From Paenibacillus sp. FSL H8-0537 (GTDB taxonomy: Bacteria > Bacillota > Bacilli > Paenibacillales > Paenibacillaceae), in NCBI RefSeq assembly GCF_038051995.1, contig NZ_CP150290.1, positions 1,351,501 through 1,415,500 on the forward strand: a stretch of 64,000 nucleotides of DNA, read 5' to 3'. Positions within the stretch are counted from its first letter, which is position 1. Every line of letters begins with the position of its first letter. A model generated the notes under the pieces. The model searched no databases. It was not told where the DNA came from and worked only from the letters and a program-made list of their open reading frames with translations. The translations under genes and the position numbers were made by a program. This document shows, piece by piece, positions 51,987 to 60,953 of this stretch.

Positions 51987-53867
51987 TTGGCTCAAGGACA
52001 CGCGGTTAAGCGTTACTCTGGTCTGATGGACTGGTTAACAACGGTTGACCACAAAAAAATCGGTATTTTATATTTGATCGCCGGCGGTTTTTTCTTTCTA
52101 GTCGGTGGTTTGGAAGCACTTCTTATTCGGATTCAGCTTTGGAAGCCGCTAAATGATTTCGTTAGTGCGGATACATACAATGAGCTGATTACGATGCACG
52201 GTACGACGATGATTTTCTTGGCTGCGATGCCGATGCTGTTTGCTTTAATGAATGCGGTCGTTCCGCTGCAAATCGGCGCACGCGACGTTGCCTTTCCGTT
52301 TGTAAATGCACTAGGCTTCTGGACGTTTTTCTTCGGAGCGGTATTATTGAATGTCAGCTGGTTCACGAGTACAGGTGCGCCAGCAGCAGGCTGGACGGCC
52401 TATGCACCACTTTCGGGGCCGGCGTTCAGTACTGGCCATGGGATGGATTATTATGTCCTGGGTCTCCAGATAGCCGGTATTGGTACGCTAATCGGAGGCA
52501 TTAACTTCCTGGTAACGATTATTAATATGCGTGCTCCAGGCATGACCTTCATGCGGATGCCGATGTTTACATGGGCTTCGTTCATTACGTCGGCGCTTAT
52601 CTTGTTCGCTTTCCCTGCACTTGCTGTAGGCTTGGCAGCACTGATGTTCGACAGGATATTCGATGCCAACTTCTTCGACCCTAATAATGGCGGTAACGCT
52701 GTATTATGGGAGCATATTTTCTGGATTTTCGGACATCCTGAGGTATATATCCTCATCCTGCCTGCCTTCGGTGTTATTTCCGAGGTAATCAGTACGTTCT
52801 CGCGTAAACGCCTGTTCGGTTACAGCTCGATGGTGTTCGCGACCATTCTGATCGGCTTTTTGGGCTTCATGGTTTGGGCCCATCACATGTTTACGACGGG
52901 TCTAGGCCCTGTTGCAAACGCCTTGTTCTCAATAGCAACGATGCTGATTGCGGTACCAACAGGTATCAAAATCTTCAACTGGATCTTTACGATGTGGGGC
53001 GGCTCGATCAAGTTTACGAGCGCTAACTTGTATGCTGTTGGATTCATTCCAACCTTCGTTATGGGTGGCGTTACAGGCGTTATGCTTGCAGCTGCTCCAG
53101 CGGATTTCCAGTATCACGATACGTATTTCGTAGTTGCCCATTTCCACTACGTTATCGTCGGCGGTCTGATTTTAGGTATTTTCTCCGGTCTTCACTACTG
53201 GTGGCCTAAAATGTTCGGTCGCATTCTGAATGAAACGCTTGGAAAATGGACGTTCTGGATATTCTATATCGGCTTCCATCTGACATTCTTTATTCAGCAT
53301 TTCCTCGGCTTGCTCGGTATGCCGCGTCGTATTTGGACGTACCTGGACGGCCTTGGATTCAATGAAATGAACCTGATTAGTACAATCGGTGCGATTATGA
53401 TGGGTATTGGTACGATTATGTTCATTCTGAACGTAGTTATTACGAATGCAAAACCACAAAATGCAGCGGATGATCCTTGGGAGGATGGCCGTACGCTGGA
53501 ATGGACCATTCCATCGCCGCCTCCGGAATATAACTTTAAGCAAACTCCGCTTGTTCGCGGCTACGATGCTTATTGGAAAGAAAAAATGGATGGACACAAA
53601 GGCATGACACCTGCTGAGCCAATTGGCTCGATCCATATGCCATCTCCTTCTATTCTGCCGTTCACAATGTCGCTTGGCTTGTTCATTACAGGCTTTGGCC
53701 TGATGTATTCGAGGGATTGGACGTTTATTACAGAGCATATCGGCTTCTATGTTGCCGGTCTTGGCCTGCTCATTACGTTCGGAAGCATGTTCCTTCGCTC
53801 GGTATATGATGATCATGGTTTCCACATTGAGCCGGAAGAGTTGGAAGACAAGGGGGTTAAAGCATGA
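51987..53867 (+). CDS. ctaD: Cytochrome c oxidase subunit I
   Basis: 626 residues from a TTG start with AAGGAGGT 7 bases upstream. Haem-copper core: low-spin haem His in ITMHGTTMIF; CuB His and cross-linked Tyr in FWIFGHPEVYILILP; WAHHMF; HDTYFVVAHFHYVI with the haem a3 and low-spin ligands. The C-terminal extra helices match long Gram-positive CtaD (about 620). Embedded in the membrane with CtaC, E and F; reduces oxygen and pumps protons. Confidence 0.98.
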   Translation: MAQGHAVKRYSGLMDWLTTVDHKKIGILYLIAGGFFFLVGGLEALLIRIQLWKPLNDFVSADTYNELITMHGTTMIFLAAMPMLFALMNAVVPLQIGARDVAFPFVNALGFWTFFFGAVLLNVSWFTSTGAPAAGWTAYAPLSGPAFSTGHGMDYYVLGLQIAGIGTLIGGINFLVTIINMRAPGMTFMRMPMFTWASFITSALILFAFPALAVGLAALMFDRIFDANFFDPNNGGNAVLWEHIFWIFGHPEVYILILPAFGVISEVISTFSRKRLFGYSSMVFATILIGFLGFMVWAHHMFTTGLGPVANALFSIATMLIAVPTGIKIFNWIFTMWGGSIKFTSANLYAVGFIPTFVMGGVTGVMLAAAPADFQYHDTYFVVAHFHYVIVGGLILGIFSGLHYWWPKMFGRILNETLGKWTFWIFYIGFHLTFFIQHFLGLLGMPRRIWTYLDGLGFNEMNLISTIGAIMMGIGTIMFILNVVITNAKPQNAADDPWEDGRTLEWTIPSPPPEYNFKQTPLVRGYDAYWKEKMDGHKGMTPAEPIGSIHMPSPSILPFTMSLGLFITGFGLMYSRDWTFITEHIGFYVAGLGLLITFGSMFLRSVYDDHGFHIEPEELEDKGVKA

Positions 53868-54481
53868 GTACACATTCACATGCAGATGGGCATCTTCCTC
53901 ATGAGCCCGAGAAAGCCACTCTTGAGGGCCGCAATAAAGTATTAGGCTTCTGGCTATTTCTTGGTGGTGAAACGGTCTTGTTCGGAACGCTGTTCTCGGC
54001 GTTCCTTGCTCTTCGCCATCAAGTGCTGGATGGACCGCAGCCGAGCGAGCTGTTTAAGCTTTCGCTCGTTGCAGCAGCAACTGCTATTTTGCTTACATCA
54101 AGCTTGACTAGCGTATTTGCTATCCAAGCGCTGCATAATCATAATGTAAAAGCGTTAATCAACTGGTTGATCGTAACCGTAGTGCTCGGACTTGGATTCC
54201 TTGGACTCGAAATTTATGAGTTTTACCACTATGTGCATGAAGGACATGGCTTTACGACAAGTGCGTTCAGTTCTTCCTTCTATACGCTAGTCGGTTTCCA
54301 CGGTGCTCACGTTGCGTTCGGTATTTTCTGGATTTCCAGCATTATCGGACAGTTGATGAAAAAGGGCCTTACGGTTGTTACAGCTCCTAAAGTGTATGTT
54401 GCAGGTATGTACTGGCACTTTATCGACGTAGTTTGGGTATTTATCTTCACCGTCGTTTATTTGATGGGAAAGGTGGTCTAG
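53864..54481 (+). CDS. ctaE: Cytochrome c oxidase subunit III
   Basis: 205 residues, five TM helices as in Bacillus CtaE. GFWLFLGGETVLFGTLFSAFLALRH and SFYTLVGFHGAHVAFGIFW, then MYWHFIDVVWVFIFTVVYL with the conserved subunit III His. ATGA overlap with ctaD. Confidence 0.97.
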   Translation: MSTHSHADGHLPHEPEKATLEGRNKVLGFWLFLGGETVLFGTLFSAFLALRHQVLDGPQPSELFKLSLVAAATAILLTSSLTSVFAIQALHNHNVKALINWLIVTVVLGLGFLGLEIYEFYHYVHEGHGFTTSAFSSSFYTLVGFHGAHVAFGIFWISSIIGQLMKKGLTVVTAPKVYVAGMYWHFIDVVWVFIFTVVYLMGKVV

Positions 54482-54485
54482 CCAA

Positions 54486-54806
54486 ATGGCAAGCAATCAC
54501 TCGACAGCTGAAGACCAGCGTCCAGTTCGCCACAACTCAGAAGGACCGAAGAAGCACATTATTGCTTTCATTTTCTCCATATTGCTAACACTCGTGGCAT
54601 TCGCTGCGGTAGCGGCTGGCGAAATCAATAAAAGCTTCATCTATATCATTATCATGGGTTGCGCTATGCTCCAAGTATTCGTACAAATGGCATTCTGGAT
54701 GCATATGAAAGACCGCGGCCACGTTTTCGCTACGGTCGGCATTCTTATGGGTGTATTCATTGCATTCACGTGTATCATTATGGCGGAATATTGGGTTTGG
54801 TGGTAA
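54486..54806 (+). CDS. ctaF: Cytochrome c oxidase subunit IV (CtaF)
   Basis: 106 residues with three TM helices; AGGTGG upstream. The last helices (LQVFVQMAFWMHMKDRGH...IMAEYWVWW) match the COX4_pro family. Length and position after ctaE fix the assignment. Confidence 0.93.
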   Translation: MASNHSTAEDQRPVRHNSEGPKKHIIAFIFSILLTLVAFAAVAAGEINKSFIYIIIMGCAMLQVFVQMAFWMHMKDRGHVFATVGILMGVFIAFTCIIMAEYWVWW

Positions 54807-54825
54807 TACAGATTTACAATTGCAC

Positions 54826-54860
54826 AGAGGAGGGTTCCCGGGTGGGTTCCCTCCTCTTTT
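54826..54860 (+). terminator. Intra-operon terminator/attenuator between ctaF and ctaG
   Basis: AGAGGAGGG (54826-54834) pairs with CCCTCCTCT (54849-54857), then TTTT. It probably lowers expression of ctaG, an assembly factor needed in smaller amounts than the oxidase subunits. Confidence 0.85.
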
Positions 54861-54886
54861 GCAGAAGATAAAGGGAGGTTGCAGCC

Positions 54887-55783
54887 ATGCTTGGCCTGGA
54901 ATATTTCAGTTTTGAAGAGTTGTGGACCCCATGGTATATGTTCGGTACAATTGCAGTTATTATTTTGTATTTTTATTTGAACGGACCATGGCGGGAGAAG
55001 CACGCACCGCTTGAGGCGTCTGCAACAGGCAAGCAGCGGTTTATGTTTGTTGTTTCAGCTATTCTCTATTATTTGTGCAATGGCGGGCCGCTTAATTTCC
55101 TGGGACATTTAATGTTCACCTTCCATATGTTCAATATGTCGATTTCGTATCTCATTGTGCCGCCAATGCTTATTTTATCAATCCCTGCATTTATGTGGCG
55201 CAAGCTGTTTGCTTCGACAAAATGGCGTTCGCTCAATTTTTTAATGAATCCTATTTTATCGCTGCTGCTGTTTAATCTATTGTTTTCTTTTTACCATGTT
55301 CCAGGCATACATGACTTTGTCATGACTCACTATACGATTCACCGTATCTATTATTTTGTTATGCTAATTGCTGCGATTATGATGTGGTGGCAGATTGCAT
55401 GTCCCGTGCCGGAATGGAATCGCCTGACAGATTTGAAGAAGATGGCGTATGTTTTCGCGAATGGCATTTTGCTGACTCCCGCGTGCGCCTTAATTATATT
55501 TGCAAGCAGCCCCTTGTATGCGGTATATAATGATCCAAATGTTTGGGTTCTGGCGATGGGTTATTGTGTATCGGGTGATCCGACAAGGCTGCTTACGATG
55601 TTCGACGGTCCTCAATTTTTCAATTTGATGGAAGTGGTAGAGGACCAGCAGCTGGGCGGCATCGTCATGAAGCTATTGCAAGAGCTGATGTACGGCATTA
55701 TACTGGCGTATATATTCTCTCATTGGTACAAGCGTGAGAATAAGGAAGACGATTTGCCTAATACCAATACAGGTACGGCATAA
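54887..55783 (+). CDS. ctaG: Cytochrome c oxidase assembly factor CtaG (caa3_CtaG)
   Basis: 298 residues, seven TM helices; AAGGGAGG upstream. LNFLGHLMFTFHMFNMSISYLIVPPMLILSIP and VMTHYTIHRIYYFVMLIAAIMMWWQIACPVPEW carry conserved His residues of the caa3_CtaG family, needed for active caa3 oxidase (CuB insertion in this family). Distinct from the mitochondrial Cox11-type CtaG. Confidence 0.95.
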   Translation: MLGLEYFSFEELWTPWYMFGTIAVIILYFYLNGPWREKHAPLEASATGKQRFMFVVSAILYYLCNGGPLNFLGHLMFTFHMFNMSISYLIVPPMLILSIPAFMWRKLFASTKWRSLNFLMNPILSLLLFNLLFSFYHVPGIHDFVMTHYTIHRIYYFVMLIAAIMMWWQIACPVPEWNRLTDLKKMAYVFANGILLTPACALIIFASSPLYAVYNDPNVWVLAMGYCVSGDPTRLLTMFDGPQFFNLMEVVEDQQLGGIVMKLLQELMYGIILAYIFSHWYKRENKEDDLPNTNTGTA

Positions 55784-55909
55784 ACTTATATAAGCTGAAC
55801 CTAAGTGGTTATGGAGCAATGACGACCTTTGCTACCATGCCATTCATTAGTTCAACTTCTGTAATAGTCATGCGGATTTACTATTTTACCGATATAGGTG
55901 GGATCGACA

Positions 55910-56374
55910 TTGGATTGGTATTTTATTCTCCCTACAATAAGCACATCGTTTATCGTTATTAGTGCGATACTGGTTGCGATTGGTTGGGGACTGATTATTA
56001 AGCGGAAGGTTGAGGCGCATAAGAAAGTGATGATTGCAGCTGCAATTGCAGCCATCATCTTCTTTATTATTTACTCCTCACGAACAATAGTTGTCGGCAA
56101 TACGACATGGGGCGGACCCGACAGCATGCATCTCTATTATGTTATCTTTCTGATTTTCCATATTACGCTCGCAACGGTAGCAGCGGTATTCGGAATTACG
56201 ACGCTGGTGCTGGGCTTTAGGAGCAAATATGACAAGCATCGCAAATGGGGCCGTGTGACGTCGATCATCTGGTTTTTCACAGCGATTACGGGAGTTATTG
56301 TTTATGTGCTGCTTTATTTATTGTATCCGGGCGGCCATACGAAGCCGATGATTGATGCTATATTTGGTCTATAA
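55910..56374 (+). CDS. ctaM: DUF420 oxidase maturation protein CtaM (YozB)
   Basis: About 154 residues from TTG 55910, which has AGGTGGG 7 bases upstream; a GTG at 55898 would lie inside that site. The resulting DWYFILPTISTSFIVISAILVAIGW start matches YozB. Four to five TM helices with His residues (MHLYYVIFLIFHI, YDKHRKWGRVTSIIWF). In Staphylococcus aureus CtaM is required for mature haem-copper oxidase, and the position after ctaG fits. Confidence 0.92.
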   Translation: MDWYFILPTISTSFIVISAILVAIGWGLIIKRKVEAHKKVMIAAAIAAIIFFIIYSSRTIVVGNTTWGGPDSMHLYYVIFLIFHITLATVAAVFGITTLVLGFRSKYDKHRKWGRVTSIIWFFTAITGVIVYVLLYLLYPGGHTKPMIDAIFGL

Positions 56375-56393
56375 GGTTAAAATCACGACAAGG

Positions 56394-56425
56394 AAGCCGC
56401 GAAGCTGATTCGCGGCTTTGCTGTA
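56394..56425 (+). terminator. Terminator of the cta operon
   Basis: AAGCCGCGAA (56394-56403) pairs with TTCGCGGCTT (56409-56418), then TGCTGT; weak T-run but a strong stem. Confidence 0.8.
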
Positions 56426-56441
56426 TTAAGGGGGTCTTGCT

Positions 56442-58079
56442 TTGCCAAGAGAGATTCACGCAGATGAGCTGGCGGCGCTCAAGGAAATTGCCGAAATGCT
56501 CAATTCGATGAATGATATGAAGGTCATGCTGAATGCGGTGCTAGTAAAGCTTCTTGAGGTCACGAGCTTTACAACAGGCTGGATTTTCTTGCTCGATGAG
56601 CATTCAGACAGCATATGTGCGGCCGCGCAAAATCTCCCCTCAACCCTTGCGGCAAACGATAATGCAGCGATGTGCGGAGAAGGCTGCTGGTGCACCGAAA
56701 GCTATCGTCAGAACAAGCTGAATCGCGCGGTCAACATTATTGAATGCTCGCGAATCGTATATGCTGCGGAATACAACGCCGGCGATAAAGGCGGCTTGAC
56801 GCATCATGCGACGGTGCCGCTGAAAGCAGGCACAGAGAGCTTTGGACTGCTGAATGCTGCGCAGGCGGGCAAGGAATTTTTTTCGAATGAGGAGCTGGCC
56901 CTGCTGCAGGCGGTTGCCTACCAGATAGGAACAGCGATTAAGCGTATCCGGCTATTTCAGGCACAGGAGCGAAGTGCGCTGCTCTATGCGAAGCTTGGCG
57001 ACGTCATTACCCGAATCCATGCAGTGCAGGACATTAGCGAGCTTCCGCTTAAAGCCGTAGAACATATCGCTGAAGCATTCGACTGGCCGCAAATTGCTTT
57101 ATTCGTCTATGAGCAGGATAAGCTCTCGCTTCGTGCCAATTATGATGGACGGCAGACGAGGGAAGGCTGGCAGCAGCTCGATTGTGAAAATGGAGGGCTT
57201 GTTGCCGAAGCGTTTCACCATAATCGTCTCGTCGTTGTTGTGGATAGCAAGGAGGAAGCGGTTGTGCCGCTAACAGCAACGGGTCTAAAGGCATTCTCAT
57301 CGGCCGTGGCGATTCCGCTGCGAAGGGGAAGCTGTCCATATGGTGTTCTGTTCATTAGCAGTATGGATAATGGGCATTTCGATCATTATCATGAGGAGTT
57401 TATGTATGCGCTCGGCGAGCATTTGACGCTCAGCATTGATAATTTGAGAGTAATTGAGCAGCGTAGGGAGCTTGCCCGCATGGAGGAGCGAATCCGAATG
57501 GCACGGGATTTGCATGATTCGGTGATGCAGAAAATATTTTCGATGTCCTTTATCGCCAAAGGGGCAGAAAAGATTCTTGGCGGGAAAGAGCCGATTGTGG
57601 AGCGCTCGCTTCAGGAAATTGCCAGCTTGTCGCAGGAGACGCTAGGCGAGATGCGTACCCTTATTTGGCAGCTGCATCCCGCTGGCCTGGAGAATGGGCT
57701 GCTGCCTGCGCTTAAGCAATACGGCGAAAGGATGGAGCTTACCGTACATACGAAGGCAGAAGGGCTGAAGGAGCTTCCCCGAACGCTGGAGGAAGGGCTG
57801 TGGCGAATTGGCCAGGAAGGGCTCAACAACATTCGAAAGCATGCCGGCGTGAATGAGGCCTATATTCGACTGGTGAAATCGGAGCGGGCAGTATCGCTGG
57901 AGATCGAGGATCATGGGCGAGGCTTTTCGCCTAAACAACTGCACGAACAGACGATGGGAATGCTGTCCATGCGGGAAAGAGCAGAAGCGCTCGGCGGCGA
58001 ATTTATTATTCATAGCGAGCTGGGGCAGCGAACCATTATTCGGGCAAGCATACCGCTGGCATTAGAGGAGGGAGGGTAA
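56442..58079 (+). CDS. Soluble two-GAF histidine kinase, NarL group (YhcY-like)
   Basis: 545 residues from TTG (AGGGGGT upstream). GAF1 about 10-170, GAF2 about 180-335, HisKA_3 with phosphorylated His358 in ARDLHDSVMQKIF, and HATPase about 440-540 (EEGLWRIGQEGLNNIRKHA, DHGRGF). No TM helix. GAF1 carries a Cys cluster, Cys78, Cys82, Cys84 and Cys102 (CGEGCWC...NIIECSRI), suggesting redox or haem/metal sensing (inference). Four bases from the response regulator gene. Directly downstream of the oxidase operon. Confidence 0.92.
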   Translation: MPREIHADELAALKEIAEMLNSMNDMKVMLNAVLVKLLEVTSFTTGWIFLLDEHSDSICAAAQNLPSTLAANDNAAMCGEGCWCTESYRQNKLNRAVNIIECSRIVYAAEYNAGDKGGLTHHATVPLKAGTESFGLLNAAQAGKEFFSNEELALLQAVAYQIGTAIKRIRLFQAQERSALLYAKLGDVITRIHAVQDISELPLKAVEHIAEAFDWPQIALFVYEQDKLSLRANYDGRQTREGWQQLDCENGGLVAEAFHHNRLVVVVDSKEEAVVPLTATGLKAFSSAVAIPLRRGSCPYGVLFISSMDNGHFDHYHEEFMYALGEHLTLSIDNLRVIEQRRELARMEERIRMARDLHDSVMQKIFSMSFIAKGAEKILGGKEPIVERSLQEIASLSQETLGEMRTLIWQLHPAGLENGLLPALKQYGERMELTVHTKAEGLKELPRTLEEGLWRIGQEGLNNIRKHAGVNEAYIRLVKSERAVSLEIEDHGRGFSPKQLHEQTMGMLSMRERAEALGGEFIIHSELGQRTIIRASIPLALEEGG

Positions 58080-58082
58080 GCG

Positions 58083-58802
58083 GTGAAAATTAAGCTTTTA
58101 CTCGTTGACGATCATCAAATTGTTTTGAAGGGCATTGCTTTTTTTCTGAGCTTGCAGCCGGATTTCGAAATTGTCGGGGAGGCAGCCAATGGCCAGGAAG
58201 CGGTGGAGAAAGCGGCCGAGCTGCAGCCGGATATGATCTTGATGGATTTGCAAATGCCTGTCATGGACGGCATAGAGGCAAGCCGAATTATTGCCGAGCA
58301 GCATCCGGCGATAAAGGTGCTGGTGCTGACTAGCTTCGCAGACCGCAGCCATATTGTACCTGCTCTGCAGACGGGGGCGATTGGCTACATGCTGAAGGAT
58401 GTCGCACCGGATCAACTGGCGGAGGCGATACGCAGCGCCTATAAAGGCAATATTCAGCTGCATCCCGATATTACCAGCGTGTTAATCGGTACGGGAGCAG
58501 CCTCTTCCCGGCGCGATGGGACAGAGGATCGCTTATTCCATTCGCCCCTGCAAGCAGACTCGGAACGCGATTCATCACGCTCCAAGTCAGATCAAATAGC
58601 TTTCGCTTCGCTGACACCCCGTGAAATGGAGGTGCTTAGGCAATTGATGAGAGGAAGCAGCAATAAAGATATTGCCCGGGCATTAGTCGTTGCTGAGAAA
58701 ACAGTGAAAACTCATGTCAGCAGCATTCTTAGCAAGCTTGATGTAACCGATCGAACACAAGCGGCGCTGCGCGGCATTCATTATTTGGGCCCAGAGGCGT
58801 AA
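58083..58802 (+). CDS. NarL/LuxR-family response regulator
   Basis: 239 residues from GTG with GGAGGGAGGG upstream. Receiver about 1-120 with Asp9/Asp10, phosphoacceptor Asp55 (MDLQMP), Thr in VLTSF and Lys in LKD. A Ser/Arg-rich linker about 135-170, then the LuxR HTH (LTPREMEVLRQLMRGSSNKDIARALVVAEKTVKTHV). Partner of the preceding kinase. Targets unknown; the oxidase or the nearby azoreductase are candidates by position. Confidence 0.94.
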   Translation: MKIKLLLVDDHQIVLKGIAFFLSLQPDFEIVGEAANGQEAVEKAAELQPDMILMDLQMPVMDGIEASRIIAEQHPAIKVLVLTSFADRSHIVPALQTGAIGYMLKDVAPDQLAEAIRSAYKGNIQLHPDITSVLIGTGAASSRRDGTEDRLFHSPLQADSERDSSRSKSDQIAFASLTPREMEVLRQLMRGSSNKDIARALVVAEKTVKTHVSSILSKLDVTDRTQAALRGIHYLGPEA

Positions 58803-58957
58803 GGCTAGACCTAAGCCCTCCGCGCCTCCAAGCTGGCGACTTTCATGCTATTGGCCGATGTTTTGTGAGCAGAAGGCTTGTAAAATAAAGCTTATCACAA
58901 ATACACAATAGAGAAGCTGCCCGCATAGAGCGCTTTTTTTCGGAGGGAATATTTATT

Positions 58958-59584
58958 ATGAGCACTGTACTTTTTGTAAAAGCAAATGATCGTGGATTAG
59001 ACCAAGCGGTTAGCGTAAAGCTTTATCAAGCTTTTCTCGATTCTTATAAAGAAACACATCCGAATGATGTCGTTACGGAGCTGGATTTGTTCCAAGAAGA
59101 GCTTCCGTATATGAATGCCAATATGATTAATGGCAATTTCAAAGCGCCACGCGGCTATGAGCTGACACCTGAAGAGCAAGCAGCGGTTGACGTTTCCGGC
59201 AAATATATCGATCAATTTCTTGCGGCGGACAAAGTTGTTTTCGGTTTCCCACTGTGGAATTTGACAATTCCTGCTGTGCTGCACACTTATATTGACTACA
59301 TTTACCAAGCAGGCAAAACATTCAAATATACCGAGCAAGGTCCAGTTGGCCTTATTCCTGATAAAAAGGTTGCTCTGCTTAATGCAAGAGGCGGCGTGTA
59401 CTCAGAAGGTCCAGCAGCGGCAGCTGAAATGTCCCTCAATTATGTCCGCAATATTATGCAGTTTTTCGGCGTAACGAATTTCGAAATCGTTATTGCAGAA
59501 GGCCACAACCAGATGCCAAATGAAGCGGAAGCGATTGTTGCGCATGCAATTGAAGAAGCGAAAGCAGCGGCAGCACGTTTCTAA
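58958..59584 (+). CDS. azoR: FMN-dependent NADH-azoreductase AzoR
   Basis: 208 residues, flavodoxin-like fold. FPLWNLTIPAVLHTYIDYIYQAGKTFKYTEQGPVGL and LLNARGGVYSEGP are the FMN-binding segments of AzoR1/AzoR2. CGGAGGG upstream. Reduces quinones and azo compounds by two electrons in the cytosol. In B. subtilis azoR1 shares the YodB regulon with yodC; here the two homologues are 20 kb apart. Upstream, TTTGTGA (58862-58868) and TCACAAA (58895-58901) form a 7-bp inverted repeat, different from the YodB-like box at 38826. Confidence 0.93.
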   Translation: MSTVLFVKANDRGLDQAVSVKLYQAFLDSYKETHPNDVVTELDLFQEELPYMNANMINGNFKAPRGYELTPEEQAAVDVSGKYIDQFLAADKVVFGFPLWNLTIPAVLHTYIDYIYQAGKTFKYTEQGPVGLIPDKKVALLNARGGVYSEGPAAAAEMSLNYVRNIMQFFGVTNFEIVIAEGHNQMPNEAEAIVAHAIEEAKAAAARF

Positions 59585-59612
59585 ATCAACAACCTATAAA
59601 TTGAAAGAAGCA

Positions 59613-59658
59613 AAGCCTTGGCCAGAGCCTAATAAGCTCATGGACAAGGTTTTTTTGT
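59613..59658 (+). terminator. Terminator of azoR
   Basis: AAGCCTTGGCCAGAGCCT pairs with AGCTCATGGACAAGGTTT (imperfectly), then a run of T. Confidence 0.85.
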
Positions 59659-59716
59659 TTTGCCCCTGCTCGATGGTGTGGGTGAAGCAGCTTTATAAAA
59701 ATTTGCTGGCGATGGA

Positions 59717-59766
59717 TTGACATCGAAAAGAGGTGTGTTTATACTGTGTATAAAGATATATACAGT
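59717..59766 (+). promoter_or_regulatory. Promoter with YtrA-type operator
   Basis: TTGACA (59717-59722), 17 bases, TATACT (59740-59745). ACTGTGTATA (59743-59752) and TATATACAGT (59757-59766) form an inverted repeat (9 of 10 pairs, 4-base centre) that covers the start point. Likely bound by the GntR/YtrA regulator encoded at 60544. Confidence 0.8.
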
Positions 59767-59791
59767 ATACAGAGTGACAGGAGGAAAACTT

Positions 59792-60505
59792 GTGAGTATG
59801 TGGCAAGGGGCATGTCATATTTTAATCTACGAATTGCGGAAGACTCGTTGGGGTTTTCTAGGCTCGCTCTTTTTAGCTTTATATATGGCAATTATCGGAG
59901 GTATGCTCTTCCGTCTAGATGAGCCGCTGGTTTTGGCAGCCGAGTATTGGGCCATTGATTTTGTTTTTCTCACGACGCTTCCTTGTCTAGGCTTTGTGCT
60001 AAGCCATACGAATATGTTCTATTGGCGTAATGATACCTTTAGCGGGAAGCTGGCTGAATGGCGCATATTGCCGATACCGCTGCCTCAGTTGATTTGGGGA
60101 AGGCTGATGCAAATCGTTGTTATACTGCTTCCTATGCAAATTATTTTTTTCCTCCTTCAGTATTTTTTGGTCGATGGGATGAAAGAGACGATTTCTCCAG
60201 GCCCTTATATTTTATTCGGACTATTCTGGTTTCTATATTCACTTGGCATGGCAGCAACCTATGCCATTTGGGAATACGGCTACAGCGGAAAAACGTATAT
60301 GATCGTTTGTTTCTTATACTGCATTTTTTATCTGCTGCTCACCTTCTTGCTTAGTGTCAATGATATTTCGATTGTCCAAAGCTTGTTAAGAGGAATGGAA
60401 AATGGCGAGTGGTGGTATTTGTTAATCGGACTATTGATAAGTATCGTTGGAATTGCCGTCAGCTATATGAGTCTTAAACGCCGCTTGGAAACACGAAGCT
60501 TTTAA
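59792..60505 (+). CDS. ABC-2-type membrane subunit of the YtrA-controlled transporter
   Basis: 237 residues from GTG 59792 with AGGAGG upstream; a longer frame from 59717 starts within the promoter. Six TM helices (ALYMAIIGGMLF, FLTTLPCLGFVLSH, IVVILLPMQIIFFLLQYFL, and others) with no binding-protein loop. It probably forms an exporter with the ATPase at 60954. Such GntR-YtrA clusters respond to cell-wall antibiotics in B. subtilis; the cargo here is unknown. Confidence 0.82.
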   Translation: MSMWQGACHILIYELRKTRWGFLGSLFLALYMAIIGGMLFRLDEPLVLAAEYWAIDFVFLTTLPCLGFVLSHTNMFYWRNDTFSGKLAEWRILPIPLPQLIWGRLMQIVVILLPMQIIFFLLQYFLVDGMKETISPGPYILFGLFWFLYSLGMAATYAIWEYGYSGKTYMIVCFLYCIFYLLLTFLLSVNDISIVQSLLRGMENGEWWYLLIGLLISIVGIAVSYMSLKRRLETRSF

Positions 60506-60543
60506 AGCAAGACATTCAGTAATCAAGCAAAGAAGGTGAAGCC

Positions 60544-60939
60544 GTGTGGCTGCCGATTCAAATTAATGAGCAAAGCGCAGAACCGCTTTATTACCAAATA
60601 GAAGTACAGCTGAAAGCGCTGATTGTTAGTGGACAAGTGGCCGAAGGAACGCTGCTTCCGTCTATTCGGGAGTTCGCGCAATCGTTGAAATGCAGCGTCA
60701 TTACCGTTCGACGGGTTTATCAGGATCTGGAGTCGGAAGGGCTGCTGCGAACGAGACAGGGAACGGGAACCTACGTTGCAGCGGTTGAGCAGGGTGATCG
60801 TGACCGCTATCGGCTAAATGCTGTAGTTGAAGCATTCGAGACGGCTATTACAGCGGGACAGCGAGTGAAATGCTCTCGCGAGGAACTGGAACGGATTTTT
60901 CGCGAGCAGCTGGAGAAGCATTTTGAGGATCATGCTTAG
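60544..60939 (+). CDS. GntR-family regulator, YtrA subfamily
   Basis: 131 residues from GTG (AAGGTG upstream). Winged helix about 10-78: PLYYQIEVQLKALIVSGQVAEGTLLPSIREFAQSLKCSVITVRRVYQDLESEGLLRTRQGTGTYVA. Only a short about 45-residue helical dimer tail, which defines the YtrA subfamily of GntR. Expected to repress its own operon through the inverted repeat at 59743-59766. Confidence 0.93.
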   Translation: MWLPIQINEQSAEPLYYQIEVQLKALIVSGQVAEGTLLPSIREFAQSLKCSVITVRRVYQDLESEGLLRTRQGTGTYVAAVEQGDRDRYRLNAVVEAFETAITAGQRVKCSREELERIFREQLEKHFEDHA

Positions 60940-60953
60940 AGGGAGGGCAAGTC

